Positions 26,108 to 34,912 of a DNA stretch of 46,014 nt are shown piece by piece. A model generated the notes under the pieces. The model searched no databases and was not told the origin of the DNA. It saw only the letters and a list, made by a program, of their open reading frames with translations. Location: contig QZIJ01000058.1 in assembly GCA_003598975.1 (NCBI GenBank), forward strand, positions 1 through 46,014, written 5' to 3'. The position numbers and the translations under genes are program-made. How positions within the stretch are numbered: the first letter of the stretch is position 1; each line of letters begins with the position of its first letter. This DNA comes from Anaerolineaceae bacterium. Lineage in GTDB: Bacteria; Chloroflexota; Anaerolineae; Anaerolineales; Villigracilaceae.

Positions 26108-28570
26108 TTAGGGCATTAGTGCTTCGAGCAACAACGCCTCGCCCAGGGAGTTTGCCAATGAGGCGTTGTCTTCTTCCAGCAGGACGATAAGCGTGAGGGG
26201 CGTTCCCTGCCAGTTCGGCAATGTCCCAGCCACAAACCAGGTGAAGGATTTTCCCTTTTCGCTGACTCGCGCCCCGTACCGCCAATAAGGCTGATCGGCG
26301 ACTTGAAGCGATTCTGCCGCGAGACGCGCGCCCGCCTCGTCCATGACTTCGAGCGGTTCGCGGTTTGCTGGAAGGATCACCCAGCCCTGCGCGGGCGTGT
26401 CCACGGCCAGCGCAATGCGCGGTGCGGTCAAAATGCCGTGATTGCTTAGCGGTGCAAATGCCAGAACCATTTGCAGGGGGCTGACGTGTAAGTTTTCGAT
26501 TTCTCCAAACCTGGATGGAGTTCCCACAGGCAGGCGCAGGTCTGGAGCGCTGTAGAAGCCAAGCAGATTATAAAACCCGTGGATTAGGTCTGCGGCGGGA
26601 GGGGCATCCTGTCCGAAGCGCGCGGCGAGCAGGGGGGGCAGCAGGGAGGCGGCAGGATAACTCCCCTGCGCGGCGCGGTTGACGAGAGGCGCGGCTGGGT
26701 TGGTCTGCAATCCCTCGCCAGTTTCATCCAGCAGGTTCGGGTCGTATGTCGGGTGCGAAACCATCGCTAGAATTTCGCCGCTCCGCGCGTTGAGCAGGAT
26801 GATCGCGCCGGTGTGTTCGCCCAATTGCGCGTCGGCCTCTTTTTGCAAGTTGAGGTCAATGCTGAGGCGGACATCGAGACCGGGCGGGGGTGTGCCGTAG
26901 AGCAGATGGTGCCACCAAATAAGGCTGGATGGATTCCCCTCAAAGCCGCGCAGGTAGCCATCGAGGCTGGCTTCGAGACCGGCCTGCCCGTAGACGGGAT
27001 GCGTATAGCCAGTAACAGGAGCGAGATCGGGATAAAAATATTCGCGAACGAACGGACTGCCATTCGTGTTGGTGACAGTGATGCGCTGGTTGTCGCGGTC
27101 GAGCAGAGAGCCGCGGCGGACGTAGCGGTCGGCGATGGAGCGGCGGGCGTTGTCGGTGCGCGTCAGCAGGTCGGGGCTCCGGATGACAGACCACCAGCCT
27201 GTGGAGAGGGCCGAGGCGAAAAGTCCCAGCGCGAAGAGGCCCGCGAGGAACGCGTAGGGACGCGGCGTCGCGAGCGGGGCGGGTTCGTCTTCAGGTTGAG
27301 ACACAATTCGCAGGAGGATTGCCAGCGCGAGGAAGGATGTGACCAGCGATGAGCCGCCGTATGAAACAAATGGTAAGGTGACACCAGTGAGGGGGAGCAG
27401 GCGCAGGTTGCCGCCCAAAATGAGCAGGCTCTGCACGCCGAGGTAGGCGGTAAGGCCGCCAGCCAGCAGGCGTTGAAAGCGGCTGGGCGCGAGCAGGGCG
27501 GCGCGCAGACCGCGCGTCAGGAGCAGGCCAATTAAAACCAGTAGCCCGATTGCGCCGAGCAGGCCTGTTTCTTCGGAAATGGCAATGAAGATGAAATCGG
27601 AGATGGCAACGGGGACGAGGGTGGGCGAGCCCAGCCCCGCGCCGCGGCCAAGTGTCCCGCCGTTGGCGATGGCGAGGAGCGATTGAATGATCTGGTACGA
27701 ACGTCCGCTGGGATCACTCCACGGGTTCAGCCAGGCATCCAGCCGCGCATGGATGATGTCCACGAAGAAGTAACCGACAAACGCGGCCAGCATAAGTCCT
27801 GCGGCTGTCACAAGCAGGACGCGTCGTTTGCCTGTGGCGAGGAAGAGGATGATGGTGTAGATCAAAATAAAAATGGAGGCTGTGCCGAGATCACGCTGGA
27901 CAATGAGGATGACCAGGGAGAGTCCCGTCATGGCCAGGGTCGGGATGATCAACGGGATGGAGGCGATCTGTCGGATGGATTTTGCTCGCAGGTTGTCGAA
28001 TGTTTCCACGGGCAGGCGGTCAGCGAGGTAGGCCGCGAGATAGATGACCAGCAATAGTTTTAGCGGCTCGGAGGGTTGCAGATATACATCTGCGCCGCCG
28101 ATCCAGAGACGCGGGCCAAAGCCCGATGGATTGGAGCCGAAAATCAGCGTGAGTGCGGTCAGCAGGATTCCACCCAGCAGGCTCAGATATTTGTAGCGCC
28201 GCAGGAAAGATAGGTCAGCGGGGAAGCGCAATGCGAGGAGATAGGCCGCTAATGCGGCGGCCAGCCAGACGGTCTGGCGCGCTCCAGAATAGGGGTCAAG
28301 CCGCCAGATGGTCAGCAGTCCCCATCCGCTGAGGAGCGACGCGGCGGGAAACAGGAACGGGTCGGTTTCGGGAAGCCGCCGCGAAGTCACGCGCGAAGCG
28401 AAGGCTGTCAGTGCGAACCAGGCCGCGAAGCCGATCCAGTGATCCCCGCGAAGGTCTGTCGCCCATGTCCGTTCGCGCACGGCTGGAGAGAGGGTCAGGA
28501 TCAGCGAAAAGAGGAAAAGGAACGCCGTCGAATATTCGAACAGGCGGCGTTGGAGTTGGTGGTGATTCAA
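26108..28570 (-). CDS. RodA/FtsW (SEDS) polymerase fused to a degenerate PBP-like domain
   Basis: 820 aa. Residues 1-450 are a complete SEDS peptidoglycan glycosyltransferase with about ten helices and the conserved loop 'NPWSDPSGRSYQIIQSLLAI', including the likely catalytic Asp286. From about 470 it continues as a class B PBP of the PbpA type: 'RRGSLLDRDNQRITVT', 'YGQAGLEASLDGYLRG' and 'LNARSGEILAMVSHPTYDPN'. The transpeptidase motifs are lost: the nucleophile SxxK, usually in PGSTFK, reads PAASLLP (Ser642, Pro645 instead of Lys), no SxN segment is present, and KTG is replaced by 'GKSFTWFVAG'. So the polymerase half should be active and the PBP half probably a structural activator. The start is TTG 1 nt after the mtnP stop, without its own ribosome binding site. 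Confidence 0.9.
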   Translation of the reverse strand: MNHHQLQRRLFEYSTAFLFLFSLILTLSPAVRERTWATDLRGDHWIGFAAWFALTAFASRVTSRRLPETDPFLFPAASLLSGWGLLTIWRLDPYSGARQTVWLAAALAAYLLALRFPADLSFLRRYKYLSLLGGILLTALTLIFGSNPSGFGPRLWIGGADVYLQPSEPLKLLLVIYLAAYLADRLPVETFDNLRAKSIRQIASIPLIIPTLAMTGLSLVILIVQRDLGTASIFILIYTIILFLATGKRRVLLVTAAGLMLAAFVGYFFVDIIHARLDAWLNPWSDPSGRSYQIIQSLLAIANGGTLGRGAGLGSPTLVPVAISDFIFIAISEETGLLGAIGLLVLIGLLLTRGLRAALLAPSRFQRLLAGGLTAYLGVQSLLILGGNLRLLPLTGVTLPFVSYGGSSLVTSFLALAILLRIVSQPEDEPAPLATPRPYAFLAGLFALGLFASALSTGWWSVIRSPDLLTRTDNARRSIADRYVRRGSLLDRDNQRITVTNTNGSPFVREYFYPDLAPVTGYTHPVYGQAGLEASLDGYLRGFEGNPSSLIWWHHLLYGTPPPGLDVRLSIDLNLQKEADAQLGEHTGAIILLNARSGEILAMVSHPTYDPNLLDETGEGLQTNPAAPLVNRAAQGSYPAASLLPPLLAARFGQDAPPAADLIHGFYNLLGFYSAPDLRLPVGTPSRFGEIENLHVSPLQMVLAFAPLSNHGILTAPRIALAVDTPAQGWVILPANREPLEVMDEAGARLAAESLQVADQPYWRYGARVSEKGKSFTWFVAGTLPNWQGTPLTLIVLLEEDNASLANSLGEALLLEALMP

Positions 28571-28571
28571 T

Positions 28572-29438
28572 TTATTGGATGTACTTTTCGATGAGCAGTT
28601 TGAGTTTGGATTTGGTGGACGCGGGGATGCGCGCGGGATCGGTGATAAGCGCGGATGCGAGCGCCGAATCGCACTCGCATCTTCTCTGACTATCGAGGCT
28701 GGACGCCAGTTTGCGGATTGTTTCCTGTGCTTTGAGCGTATTCTTCTTAAGCGTCTCGATGACCATGTCCACGGTGACGGGCGATTCGCTGACGTGCCAG
28801 ACGTCGTAATCGGTGACGTGCGCCATGACCGCGTAGCACATCTCGGCTTCGCGGGCGAGGAAGGCTTCGGGCGAGGCGGTCATGCCGATGATGGACATGC
28901 CCCATGTGCGGAAGGTATTCGACTCGGACTTAGTGGAAAAGCGCGGCCCCTCGATGGTAATGAACGTGCCGCCGCGGTGGACGGTGGCTCCCGCCGATTT
29001 GGTCGCGGTCTCCAGTTGGTCGGAGAGGTCGCGGCAGAACGGGTCGGCCACAGAAATGTGCGCGACGAGTCCCTCGCCGAAGAAGGAGCGGGCCCGCAGG
29101 CGCGTATTGTCGTAAATCTGGTCGGGAATGACGATCTGACCCGGGGCGTAATCCTCGCGCAACGATCCGCACGCGCTGATGCTGACGATGCGCTCCACGC
29201 CCAGCGATTTGAGCGCGTAAATGTTGGCGCGGTAATTGATCTCGCTGGGGCTGATGTGATGGCCGAGTCCGTGCCGCGCTAAAAAGGCGACCTTTTGGTT
29301 TTCGAGCGTGCCGACCACGATGGACGCGCTGGGTTGGCCGAAGGGTGTATCCAGCTCGAGTTCGCGCGTTTCGGAAAGACCAGGCATGGAATACAGGCCC
29401 GATCCCCCGATAACGGCAAGTGTGGCTGTCGCGTTCAT
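28572..29438 (-). CDS. mtnP: S-methyl-5'-thioadenosine phosphorylase
   Basis: Cleaves methylthioadenosine to adenine and methylthioribose-1-phosphate for methionine salvage, 288 aa. Motifs: 'IGGSGLY' at the N-terminus, 'LARHGLGHHISPSEINYRAN', 'GGTFITIEGPRFSTKSES' and 'IIGMTASPEAFLAREAEMCY'. These place it in the PNP/MTAP subfamily 2. The ATG has a strong GGAGG 7 nt upstream. It sits unexpectedly between fhaB-like and SEDS genes, with 16- and 1-nt gaps, so it is transcribed with cell-wall genes. Confidence 0.95.
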   Translation of the reverse strand: MNATATLAVIGGSGLYSMPGLSETRELELDTPFGQPSASIVVGTLENQKVAFLARHGLGHHISPSEINYRANIYALKSLGVERIVSISACGSLREDYAPGQIVIPDQIYDNTRLRARSFFGEGLVAHISVADPFCRDLSDQLETATKSAGATVHRGGTFITIEGPRFSTKSESNTFRTWGMSIIGMTASPEAFLAREAEMCYAVMAHVTDYDVWHVSESPVTVDMVIETLKKNTLKAQETIRKLASSLDSQRRCECDSALASALITDPARIPASTKSKLKLLIEKYIQ

Positions 29439-29454
29439 GAATTCCTCCAGAAGA

Positions 29455-29913
29455 TTACAGCCGAATGGTGGGCGACGGGTCTATGGCCGCGCCGATGCTG
29501 ACGATGATGGCGGTATGCCCGCATTCGATCTGGTCGCCGCTGGTGAGTACGGTTGGAGTGGCGAGGGCAGACTGGTTCAGGCGCGTCCCGTTGGTCGAGC
29601 CGAGGTCTTCCGCCCACCACTGTCCGTGATGGAAACTCAGGCGTGCGTGGCGCGCAGAGACGCCATCGTCATTCAGCGACAGATCGCAGGCGGGATCGCG
29701 TCCGATGGAGATGTCGGATTGGTGAAAGGCGCGCTGGGATGTCTCTCCGCCCGCATGGTGAAGCGTGAGGCTGAGCGGCGGTGTCTTGCGGATGGCAAGA
29801 CTGACGCCATGCGTTTGCAGGTCCTTCCATAGGGTAAAGAGTGCCCAGCCGAGAAAGAAGTAAAGACAGGCGGCCAGGACAAGCCGCAGCCCAAGTACGA
29901 TGATTCCGCTCAT
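29455..29913 (-). CDS. FHA-domain protein with N-terminal membrane anchor (FhaB-like)
   Basis: 152 aa: one membrane helix (residues 5-27), a linker, and an FHA domain with 'SIGRDPACDLSLNDDGVSARHARL' and 'DLGSTNGTRLN'. FHA domains bind phosphothreonine. The arrangement, a short anchored FHA protein following a DUF3662-FHA protein, matches FhaB beside FhaA in Actinobacteria, where they connect Ser/Thr kinases to cell-wall synthesis. The start overlaps the preceding stop by 4 nt. Confidence 0.88.
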   Translation of the reverse strand: MSGIIVLGLRLVLAACLYFFLGWALFTLWKDLQTHGVSLAIRKTPPLSLTLHHAGGETSQRAFHQSDISIGRDPACDLSLNDDGVSARHARLSFHHGQWWAEDLGSTNGTRLNQSALATPTVLTSGDQIECGHTAIIVSIGAAIDPSPTIRL

Positions 29914-30728
29914 TTTTTGCGTTTTCGGACATCGGAGTGAGTTTTTAGGATGGCAGTGGGCCGATCTGTGGGTTCCGATGCCAGCGGGCCAGTGTCTTTC
30001 AGGTCGAGTCGCGGTGGCGGATTGTCCTGTCCGAAAACGAGGCTGACGCCCGCCAGCGAAATGACATCCCCAGGATAGAGAATGCTCTGGCTGGTGCGCT
30101 GGCCGTTGATGAATGTTCCGCCAGTGGAGTTTAAATCGAAGACAACATAACGGCCTTTGATGGCGCGTAGTTGGGCGTGCTGTCGCGAGACACGCGGGTC
30201 GTCAATTGCCAGGTGGTTTTCCAGCCGACGGCCGATGTTGATGACCAGTCCGTTCAATGGAAAGACTTTTCTTCCGTCAATAATGAGAAATGCGTTTTCA
30301 GGGATTTTGTTTTCGTCTGTTTCTCGGGCGGCTTCGTGGACGATGGCGTTCGTCGGCCCGATGTTTTCCACTTTGTGTGAAGCGATGATGTGCACCTGTT
30401 TTGCCGCAAGCGAAGCATCCGCGGCGACGGAGATGGTGGGTGTCGCGGCAAACTCGAGGTCCGCTTCGCGACCGACTGTCTCGAGTGTCTCCCTGAGCGC
30501 GTCGAGCAGGCGGGCGTCCTGCCATATTTCAGTCTCGCTGGGCGGGGCGACCAGGGTGTAAATGTTGGGAGCGGTCTTCGTTCCCGATTTTTCCACGATG
30601 TTGGTGTGCATGGCGTTTGCAAGTTGCTGAATGATCGCCCGTTCGATAGTGCGACCTGGCAGGAGGGCAACCATGCGAATTTCCACCAGTTCCCGAATGC
30701 GGGTCTCAAGTTTTTCGAATTTGAGCAT
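29910..30728 (-). CDS. DUF3662 and FHA domain protein (FhaA-like)
   Basis: 272 aa: an N-terminal DUF3662 domain (about 1-120, starting 'MLKFEKLETRIRELVE') and a C-terminal FHA domain (about 165-245) with 'NIGRRLENHLAIDDPRVSRQHAQLR' and 'DLNSTGGTFING'. FhaA in mycobacteria has the same order and takes part in control of peptidoglycan and lipid II flow. The ATG at 30728 follows GAGG; 16 extra residues upstream are not family-like. First gene of the four-gene cluster and divergent from sufC. A cytoplasmic phosphoprotein reader is the likely role. Confidence 0.9.
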   Translation of the reverse strand: MLKFEKLETRIRELVEIRMVALLPGRTIERAIIQQLANAMHTNIVEKSGTKTAPNIYTLVAPPSETEIWQDARLLDALRETLETVGREADLEFAATPTISVAADASLAAKQVHIIASHKVENIGPTNAIVHEAARETDENKIPENAFLIIDGRKVFPLNGLVINIGRRLENHLAIDDPRVSRQHAQLRAIKGRYVVFDLNSTGGTFINGQRTSQSILYPGDVISLAGVSLVFGQDNPPPRLDLKDTGPLASEPTDRPTAILKTHSDVRKRKK

Positions 30729-30823
30729 TGTCAATTTCCTCGAAATCATTATAGAAGAGGGGAATGCTTTCCGCAAGCCTGACCTTTTGGTGAGATTAAT
30801 ATACTAGAAAAATATCATAAATA

Positions 30824-30852
30824 TTGACTTTTCGTCTCTCCTTTGCTATAAT
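30824..30852 (+). promoter_or_regulatory. Sigma70-type promoter of the suf operon
   Basis: TTGACT (30824-30829), 17-nt spacer, TATAAT (30847-30852). The sufC start codon is 48 nt downstream. No clear Fur or IscR/SufR site is visible. Confidence 0.88.
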
Positions 30853-30900
30853 GCCGCATATTAAGAAATTCCGCCACTTGGCGATCTTTTGGAGAAAGAA

Positions 30901-31671
30901 ATGTCGCAACTTGAGATCAAAAACCTCCACGTCAGTATTGATGATAAAGAAATTTTGAAGGGCCTCGACCTGACTGTGGAGCAGGGCAAGGTTCATGCCA
31001 TCATGGGGCCGAATGGGACGGGCAAATCCACGCTTGCATATACCCTGATGGGGCATCCCAATTATACGGTCACAGAGGGTGAGATTCTTTTTAAAGGCCA
31101 GAATATTCTCGAACTCGAACCCGATGAGCGTTCGCGGGCTGGAATTTTTCTCGCGTTCCAATATCCAGTGGCTATTCCTGGTGTGACCGTGGCGAACTTT
31201 CTGCGCACAGCCATCAACTCGCGCCGCCGCGCGGTCAATCCCGAAGACAAGGGCATGCCGATCCCCGAATTCCGCAAAATGCTCAAAGAAAAAATGGACA
31301 TGCTCAAAATGGACCACAACTTTGCGGGACGTTATCTCAATGACGGTTTCTCGGGTGGCGAAAAGAAGCGCGCCGAAATTTTGCAGATGGCGACTCTCAA
31401 GCCTGAGATCGCCATTTTGGACGAGACCGATTCGGGTCTGGATATTGACGCGCTGAGAATCGTCTCAGAGGGAGTCAACGCTCTTGCTGGCTCCGAACTC
31501 GGCGTATTGGTAATTACCCATTATCAGCGCCTGCTGAATTACATCAAACCCGATTACGTTCATGTGATGTTGGACGGACGTATCGTTGAATCAGGCGGCC
31601 CCGACCTTGCATTGCACCTCGAGGAACATGGCTATGACTGGGTGCGCGAAAAATACGAAGAGGTTGCCTAG
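30901..31671 (+). CDS. sufC: Fe-S cluster assembly ATPase SufC
   Basis: ABC-type ATPase of the SufBCD scaffold complex, 256 aa. Walker A 'GPNGTGKST', signature '[14 protein letters not shown]', Walker B '[14 protein letters not shown]' and the H-loop 'VITHYQRLL' are intact. The 'ETDSGLD' variant is typical of SufC. ATG at 30901 follows GGAG; an earlier in-frame ATG (30889) would precede this site and is less likely. First gene of the Suf operon. Confidence 0.97.
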   Translation: MSQLEIKNLHVSIDDKEILKGLDLTVEQGKVHAIMGPNGTGKSTLAYTLMGHPNYTVTEGEILFKGQNILELEPDERSRAGIFLAFQYPVAIPGVTVANFLRTAINSRRRAVNPEDKGMPIPEFRKMLKEKMDMLKMDHNFAGRYLNDGFSGGEKKRAEILQMATLKPEIAILDETDSGLDIDALRIVSEGVNALAGSELGVLVITHYQRLLNYIKPDYVHVMLDGRIVESGGPDLALHLEEHGYDWVREKYEEVA

Positions 31672-31683
31672 TAGCAAGAAATT

Positions 31684-31737
31684 CGATACTCGATATTTGA
31701 ATTTTACCGATTGAACAGGCCCAAATATCGAATGTCG
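31684..31737. repeat. Inverted repeat between sufC and sufB
   Basis: Arms CGATACTCGATATTTG (31684-31699) and CAAATATCGAATGTCG (31722-31737) are complementary except at two positions. Placed in the 88-nt gap, the hairpin may stabilise or separate the sufC and sufB parts of the message. Confidence 0.65.
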
Positions 31738-31759
31738 TTTTCTGATTATTGGAGTAAAC

Positions 31760-33169
31760 ATGACTGAAGACACTAAAATCCTGGATGAAATTGGCGATTA
31801 CAAGTACGGATTCCACGACCGTGATGATAACTATGTGTTTAAATCGCAACGAGGCCTGAACCGTGAAGTCGTCGAAAATATTTCGCGCATGAAGGGCGAA
31901 CCGCAATGGATGCTCGACTTTCGCCTCAAGGCGCTTGAACATTATCTCGCGCGTCCCATGCCGACCTGGGGCCCCGACATCTCGAACCTTGAACTTGACA
32001 ATATCTTCTACTACGTCAAGCCGACCGAGAAAAGCGAAAAATCCTGGGATGATGTTCCTGATGACATCAAGAAAACCTTCGACAAGCTGGGTATCCCCGA
32101 GGCCGAGCGCAAGTTTTTGGCAGGTGTAGGTGCTCAATACGAGTCGGAAATGGTCTACCACTCCATTCTCGAACATCTTGAGAAGCAGGGCGTCATCTTC
32201 CTTTCCATCGAGGATGGACTGAAACAATACCCAGATTTGTTCCGCGAATATTTCGGGACAGTCATCCCGATTGAAGATAACAAGTTTGCCGCGCTCAACT
32301 CCGCAGTTTGGTCGGGCGGATCTTTTGTCTACGTCCCAAAAGGTGTCAAAGTGGATTTGCCTCTGCAGGCCTACTTCCGTCTTAACACTGCCAACGTCGG
32401 CCAATTCGAGCGGACACTTATCATTGTGGATGAAGGCGCGTCGGTGCATTACGTTGAGGGTTGTACGGCTCCTCAATACACCACCAACTCATTCCATTCT
32501 GGCGTGATCGAGATCATTGTCAAGCAGGGTGCTCGCTCGCGCTACTCGACCATCCAGAACTGGTCCACCAACGTGTTCAATCTCGTCACACAGCGCGCCA
32601 AGGTTTTTGCGAACGCATCGCACGAGTGGGTAGACGCGAATCTTGGCTCGAAACTTACCATGAAATACCCGTCCTGTTATTTGATGGAGCCCGGCGCGCG
32701 CGGCGAAATGCTTTCGATGGCCTTTGCAGGCGCGGGTCAGATTCAGGATGCCGGCTCGAAGATGGTGCACTTTGCTCCGAACACCACCAGCAAGATCACA
32801 TCCAAATCGATTAGCAAGAGCGGTGGGCGAGCCTCCTACCGCGGCCTGGTTAAGGTTTACAAAGGTGCGAAGGGTGTAAAATCCAATGTGGTTTGCGATG
32901 CTTTGCTTCTCGACCCCCAGTCCCGTTCAGATACATATCCCTCCATCGAAATTGATGAGGATGATGTCACCATTGGCCACGAAGCCTCGGTCAGCAAGGT
33001 CGGCGAGGAGCAACTCTTCTATCTCATGTCGCGTGGCCTCAGCGAAGAAGAATCCACCACGATGGTCGTCTCTGGCTTCATCGAACCGCTCGTTAAAGAA
33101 CTACCCATGGAATACGCCGTCGAAATGAACCGCCTTATTCAACTTCAAATGGAAGGATCAATCGGCTAA
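31760..33169 (+). CDS. sufB: Fe-S cluster assembly scaffold SufB
   Basis: 469 aa, full length. It has the beta-helix core of the SufB/SufD family with the SufB hallmarks '[17 protein letters not shown]', 'VEGCTAPQY', '[24 protein letters not shown]' and '[25 protein letters not shown]'. Works with SufC and SufD to build Fe-S clusters. GGAG precedes the ATG. The stop overlaps the sufD start by one base (TAATG), coupling the two. Confidence 0.98.
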   Translation: MTEDTKILDEIGDYKYGFHDRDDNYVFKSQRGLNREVVENISRMKGEPQWMLDFRLKALEHYLARPMPTWGPDISNLELDNIFYYVKPTEKSEKSWDDVPDDIKKTFDKLGIPEAERKFLAGVGAQYESEMVYHSILEHLEKQGVIFLSIEDGLKQYPDLFREYFGTVIPIEDNKFAALNSAVWSGGSFVYVPKGVKVDLPLQAYFRLNTANVGQFERTLIIVDEGASVHYVEGCTAPQYTTNSFHSGVIEIIVKQGARSRYSTIQNWSTNVFNLVTQRAKVFANASHEWVDANLGSKLTMKYPSCYLMEPGARGEMLSMAFAGAGQIQDAGSKMVHFAPNTTSKITSKSISKSGGRASYRGLVKVYKGAKGVKSNVVCDALLLDPQSRSDTYPSIEIDEDDVTIGHEASVSKVGEEQLFYLMSRGLSEEESTTMVVSGFIEPLVKELPMEYAVEMNRLIQLQMEGSIG

Positions 33170-34497
33170 TGCAAGAAAAACCCAAAGTTGTTGTATCAAG
33201 ACAGCGACGGACCGATTCTTCCAAACGGGATTTCACCTTCACCCAGGCAGACCTGCCCGCCGACCTCGCTTCATTTCGGATCTCGGCTTGGGCCGCGTTT
33301 CAGACGCGTTCCCTCCCCGCTACGACGGACGAAGCCTGGCGGCGCACCGACCTCCGTTTATTTCCCGCGCCCGACTTCAAACTCCCCAAACTCGGCGCGC
33401 ACGAAGACCTGCCTCCCGTCCCCGAAGTATTGCTCAAGCCTCTCGTCGGCGGCCAGCACGGCGGACAGATCACCCTGCTCGCGGGCGGATCACAAATCTT
33501 CCTCGATGAAACACTGGCAAAAAAGGGGATAGTCTTCACCGATTTCTTCACGGCTGAAAAGACACATCCTGATTTGCTCGCGAAGTTGATTGGTCAGATT
33601 GTCAAACCCGAAGATGGAAAGTTTGCCGCGCTGGCCTCGGCCTTGTCGCAAAACGGCGTTTTGCTCTATGTCCCGAAGAATGTGCAAGTGGAAGCCCCGC
33701 TTCATTCTGTGCTGTGGGGACCAGGTACGGACTTGTCGCATTTCTCCCACCTCATCGTCTATGTGGATGATGGCGCATCGGTGACGTATGTTCACGAGGC
33801 GGCCTCACCCGATGAAACGGGTCACGCCATGCACGCGGGAGTCGTCGAAATCCATGTGGGCGAAAACGCAAATCTGCGATTTGTGGAGTTACAATCGTGG
33901 GGACGCGGCGTCTGGAATTTCTCGCATGAACGCGCCCGCGTCCAGCGCGGCGGCAACCTCGATTGGATCTTCGGCGCGGTCGGCTCGCGGCTGACGAAAA
34001 ACTTCTCTGATCTCGATCTCGTCGGCGAAGGCGCGCAGGGACGCATGTCGGGCTTTTACTTCACCGACGGCCACCAGCACCTCGATCACGACACCCAACA
34101 GAATCACTTTGCTCCGCATACCACCAGCGACCTACTGTTCAAGGGCGCACTCAAAGGGAAGAGCCGCTCGGTCTGGCAGGGCATGATCTATGTGGCGCCC
34201 GGAGCGCAGAAAACGGACGGGTATCAGGCCAACCGCAACATCGTCCTGAGCGAGGAGGCGAGGGCAGATTCCATTCCAGGGTTGGAGATTCTCGCGGACG
34301 ATGTCCGCTGTACGCACGGCGCGACCGTCGGAAAGTTGGAGCAGGAGCCGCTGTTCTATCTTAAATCGCGCGGCATTCCGCAGTCCGAGGCGGAACGGTT
34401 GGTTGTCGAGGGATTCTTCGATCCGATCATGCAGCGCATTCCGTTCGAGGGCGTGCGCGAACGTTTCCAGCAATCCATTTTGCAAAAGATGGGCTGA
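33169..34497 (+). CDS. sufD: Fe-S cluster assembly protein SufD
   Basis: 442 aa SufB paralogue. N-terminal helical part with 'TTDEAWRRTDLRLF', then the beta-helix and the C-terminal 'RCTHGATVGKLEQEPLFYLKSRGI' and 'FFDPIMQRIPFEGVR' segments. Partner of SufB and SufC in the SufBC2D complex. It starts on the sufB stop. The next gene follows after 22 nt. Confidence 0.96.
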   Translation: MQEKPKVVVSRQRRTDSSKRDFTFTQADLPADLASFRISAWAAFQTRSLPATTDEAWRRTDLRLFPAPDFKLPKLGAHEDLPPVPEVLLKPLVGGQHGGQITLLAGGSQIFLDETLAKKGIVFTDFFTAEKTHPDLLAKLIGQIVKPEDGKFAALASALSQNGVLLYVPKNVQVEAPLHSVLWGPGTDLSHFSHLIVYVDDGASVTYVHEAASPDETGHAMHAGVVEIHVGENANLRFVELQSWGRGVWNFSHERARVQRGGNLDWIFGAVGSRLTKNFSDLDLVGEGAQGRMSGFYFTDGHQHLDHDTQQNHFAPHTTSDLLFKGALKGKSRSVWQGMIYVAPGAQKTDGYQANRNIVLSEEARADSIPGLEILADDVRCTHGATVGKLEQEPLFYLKSRGIPQSEAERLVVEGFFDPIMQRIPFEGVRERFQQSILQKMG

Positions 34498-34519
34498 TAG
34501 ATTCCATTTCGAGAGAGAT

Positions 34520-34909
34520 ATGACAATTAAAACAAAACCCAAGCAGACCAGGCAGGCAAAGCAAGTTAAAACCGCGCCAACCGTTATCGAACGGCGGCCA
34601 ACGCGCGAGATGCGCATTGGTGCACAGATTTCCTACATGAAGGCGCCCGGTGTAGAGCATGTTTTTCAAGTGGGGGATAATGTGGAAGTTTTTTGCGATC
34701 ACGAAAAAAACAATGACCGCGTGCGCGGTTGGATAAGGGGCATTGTGGTGCAAGTGGATAACAAAATGGTCGCTGTGCAATTCCGTTCGAACGTTTTCCT
34801 CACCGACGGCTGGATGGTCCCTGACCGCATCCTTTGGTACCCGCTCGTCTCCGAGCACATCCGCCCCGTGCTGAAAAAATCTGCGAAGAAGGAAATCCCC
34901 GTTTACTAA
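34520..34909 (+). CDS. Unrecognised small protein inside the suf operon
   Basis: 129 aa: a basic, Lys/Thr/Gln-rich N-terminus (1-30) and a compact beta-rich domain with 'VGDNVEVFCDHEKNNDRVRGWIRG' split by turns, 'VQVDNKMVAVQFRS' and 'VPDRILWYPL'. The pattern suggests a small SH3- or KOW-like barrel, but I know no family for it. Cys appears once, so it is not an Fe-S carrier by itself. ATG at 34520 follows GAGAGA. It lies between sufD and sufS with gaps of 22 and 3 nt, so it is made with the Suf machine. A nucleic-acid or protein-binding accessory role is conjecture. Confidence 0.75.
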   Translation: MTIKTKPKQTRQAKQVKTAPTVIERRPTREMRIGAQISYMKAPGVEHVFQVGDNVEVFCDHEKNNDRVRGWIRGIVVQVDNKMVAVQFRSNVFLTDGWMVPDRILWYPLVSEHIRPVLKKSAKKEIPVY

Positions 34910-34912
34910 CTC

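Noticed and set aside
26630-26650. Frameshift at the seven-G run explaining the lost SxxK motif in the PBP domain
   Set aside because: The frame and PBP-like sequence continue correctly on both sides, and the other two motifs are missing too, so a single indel cannot account for the loss.
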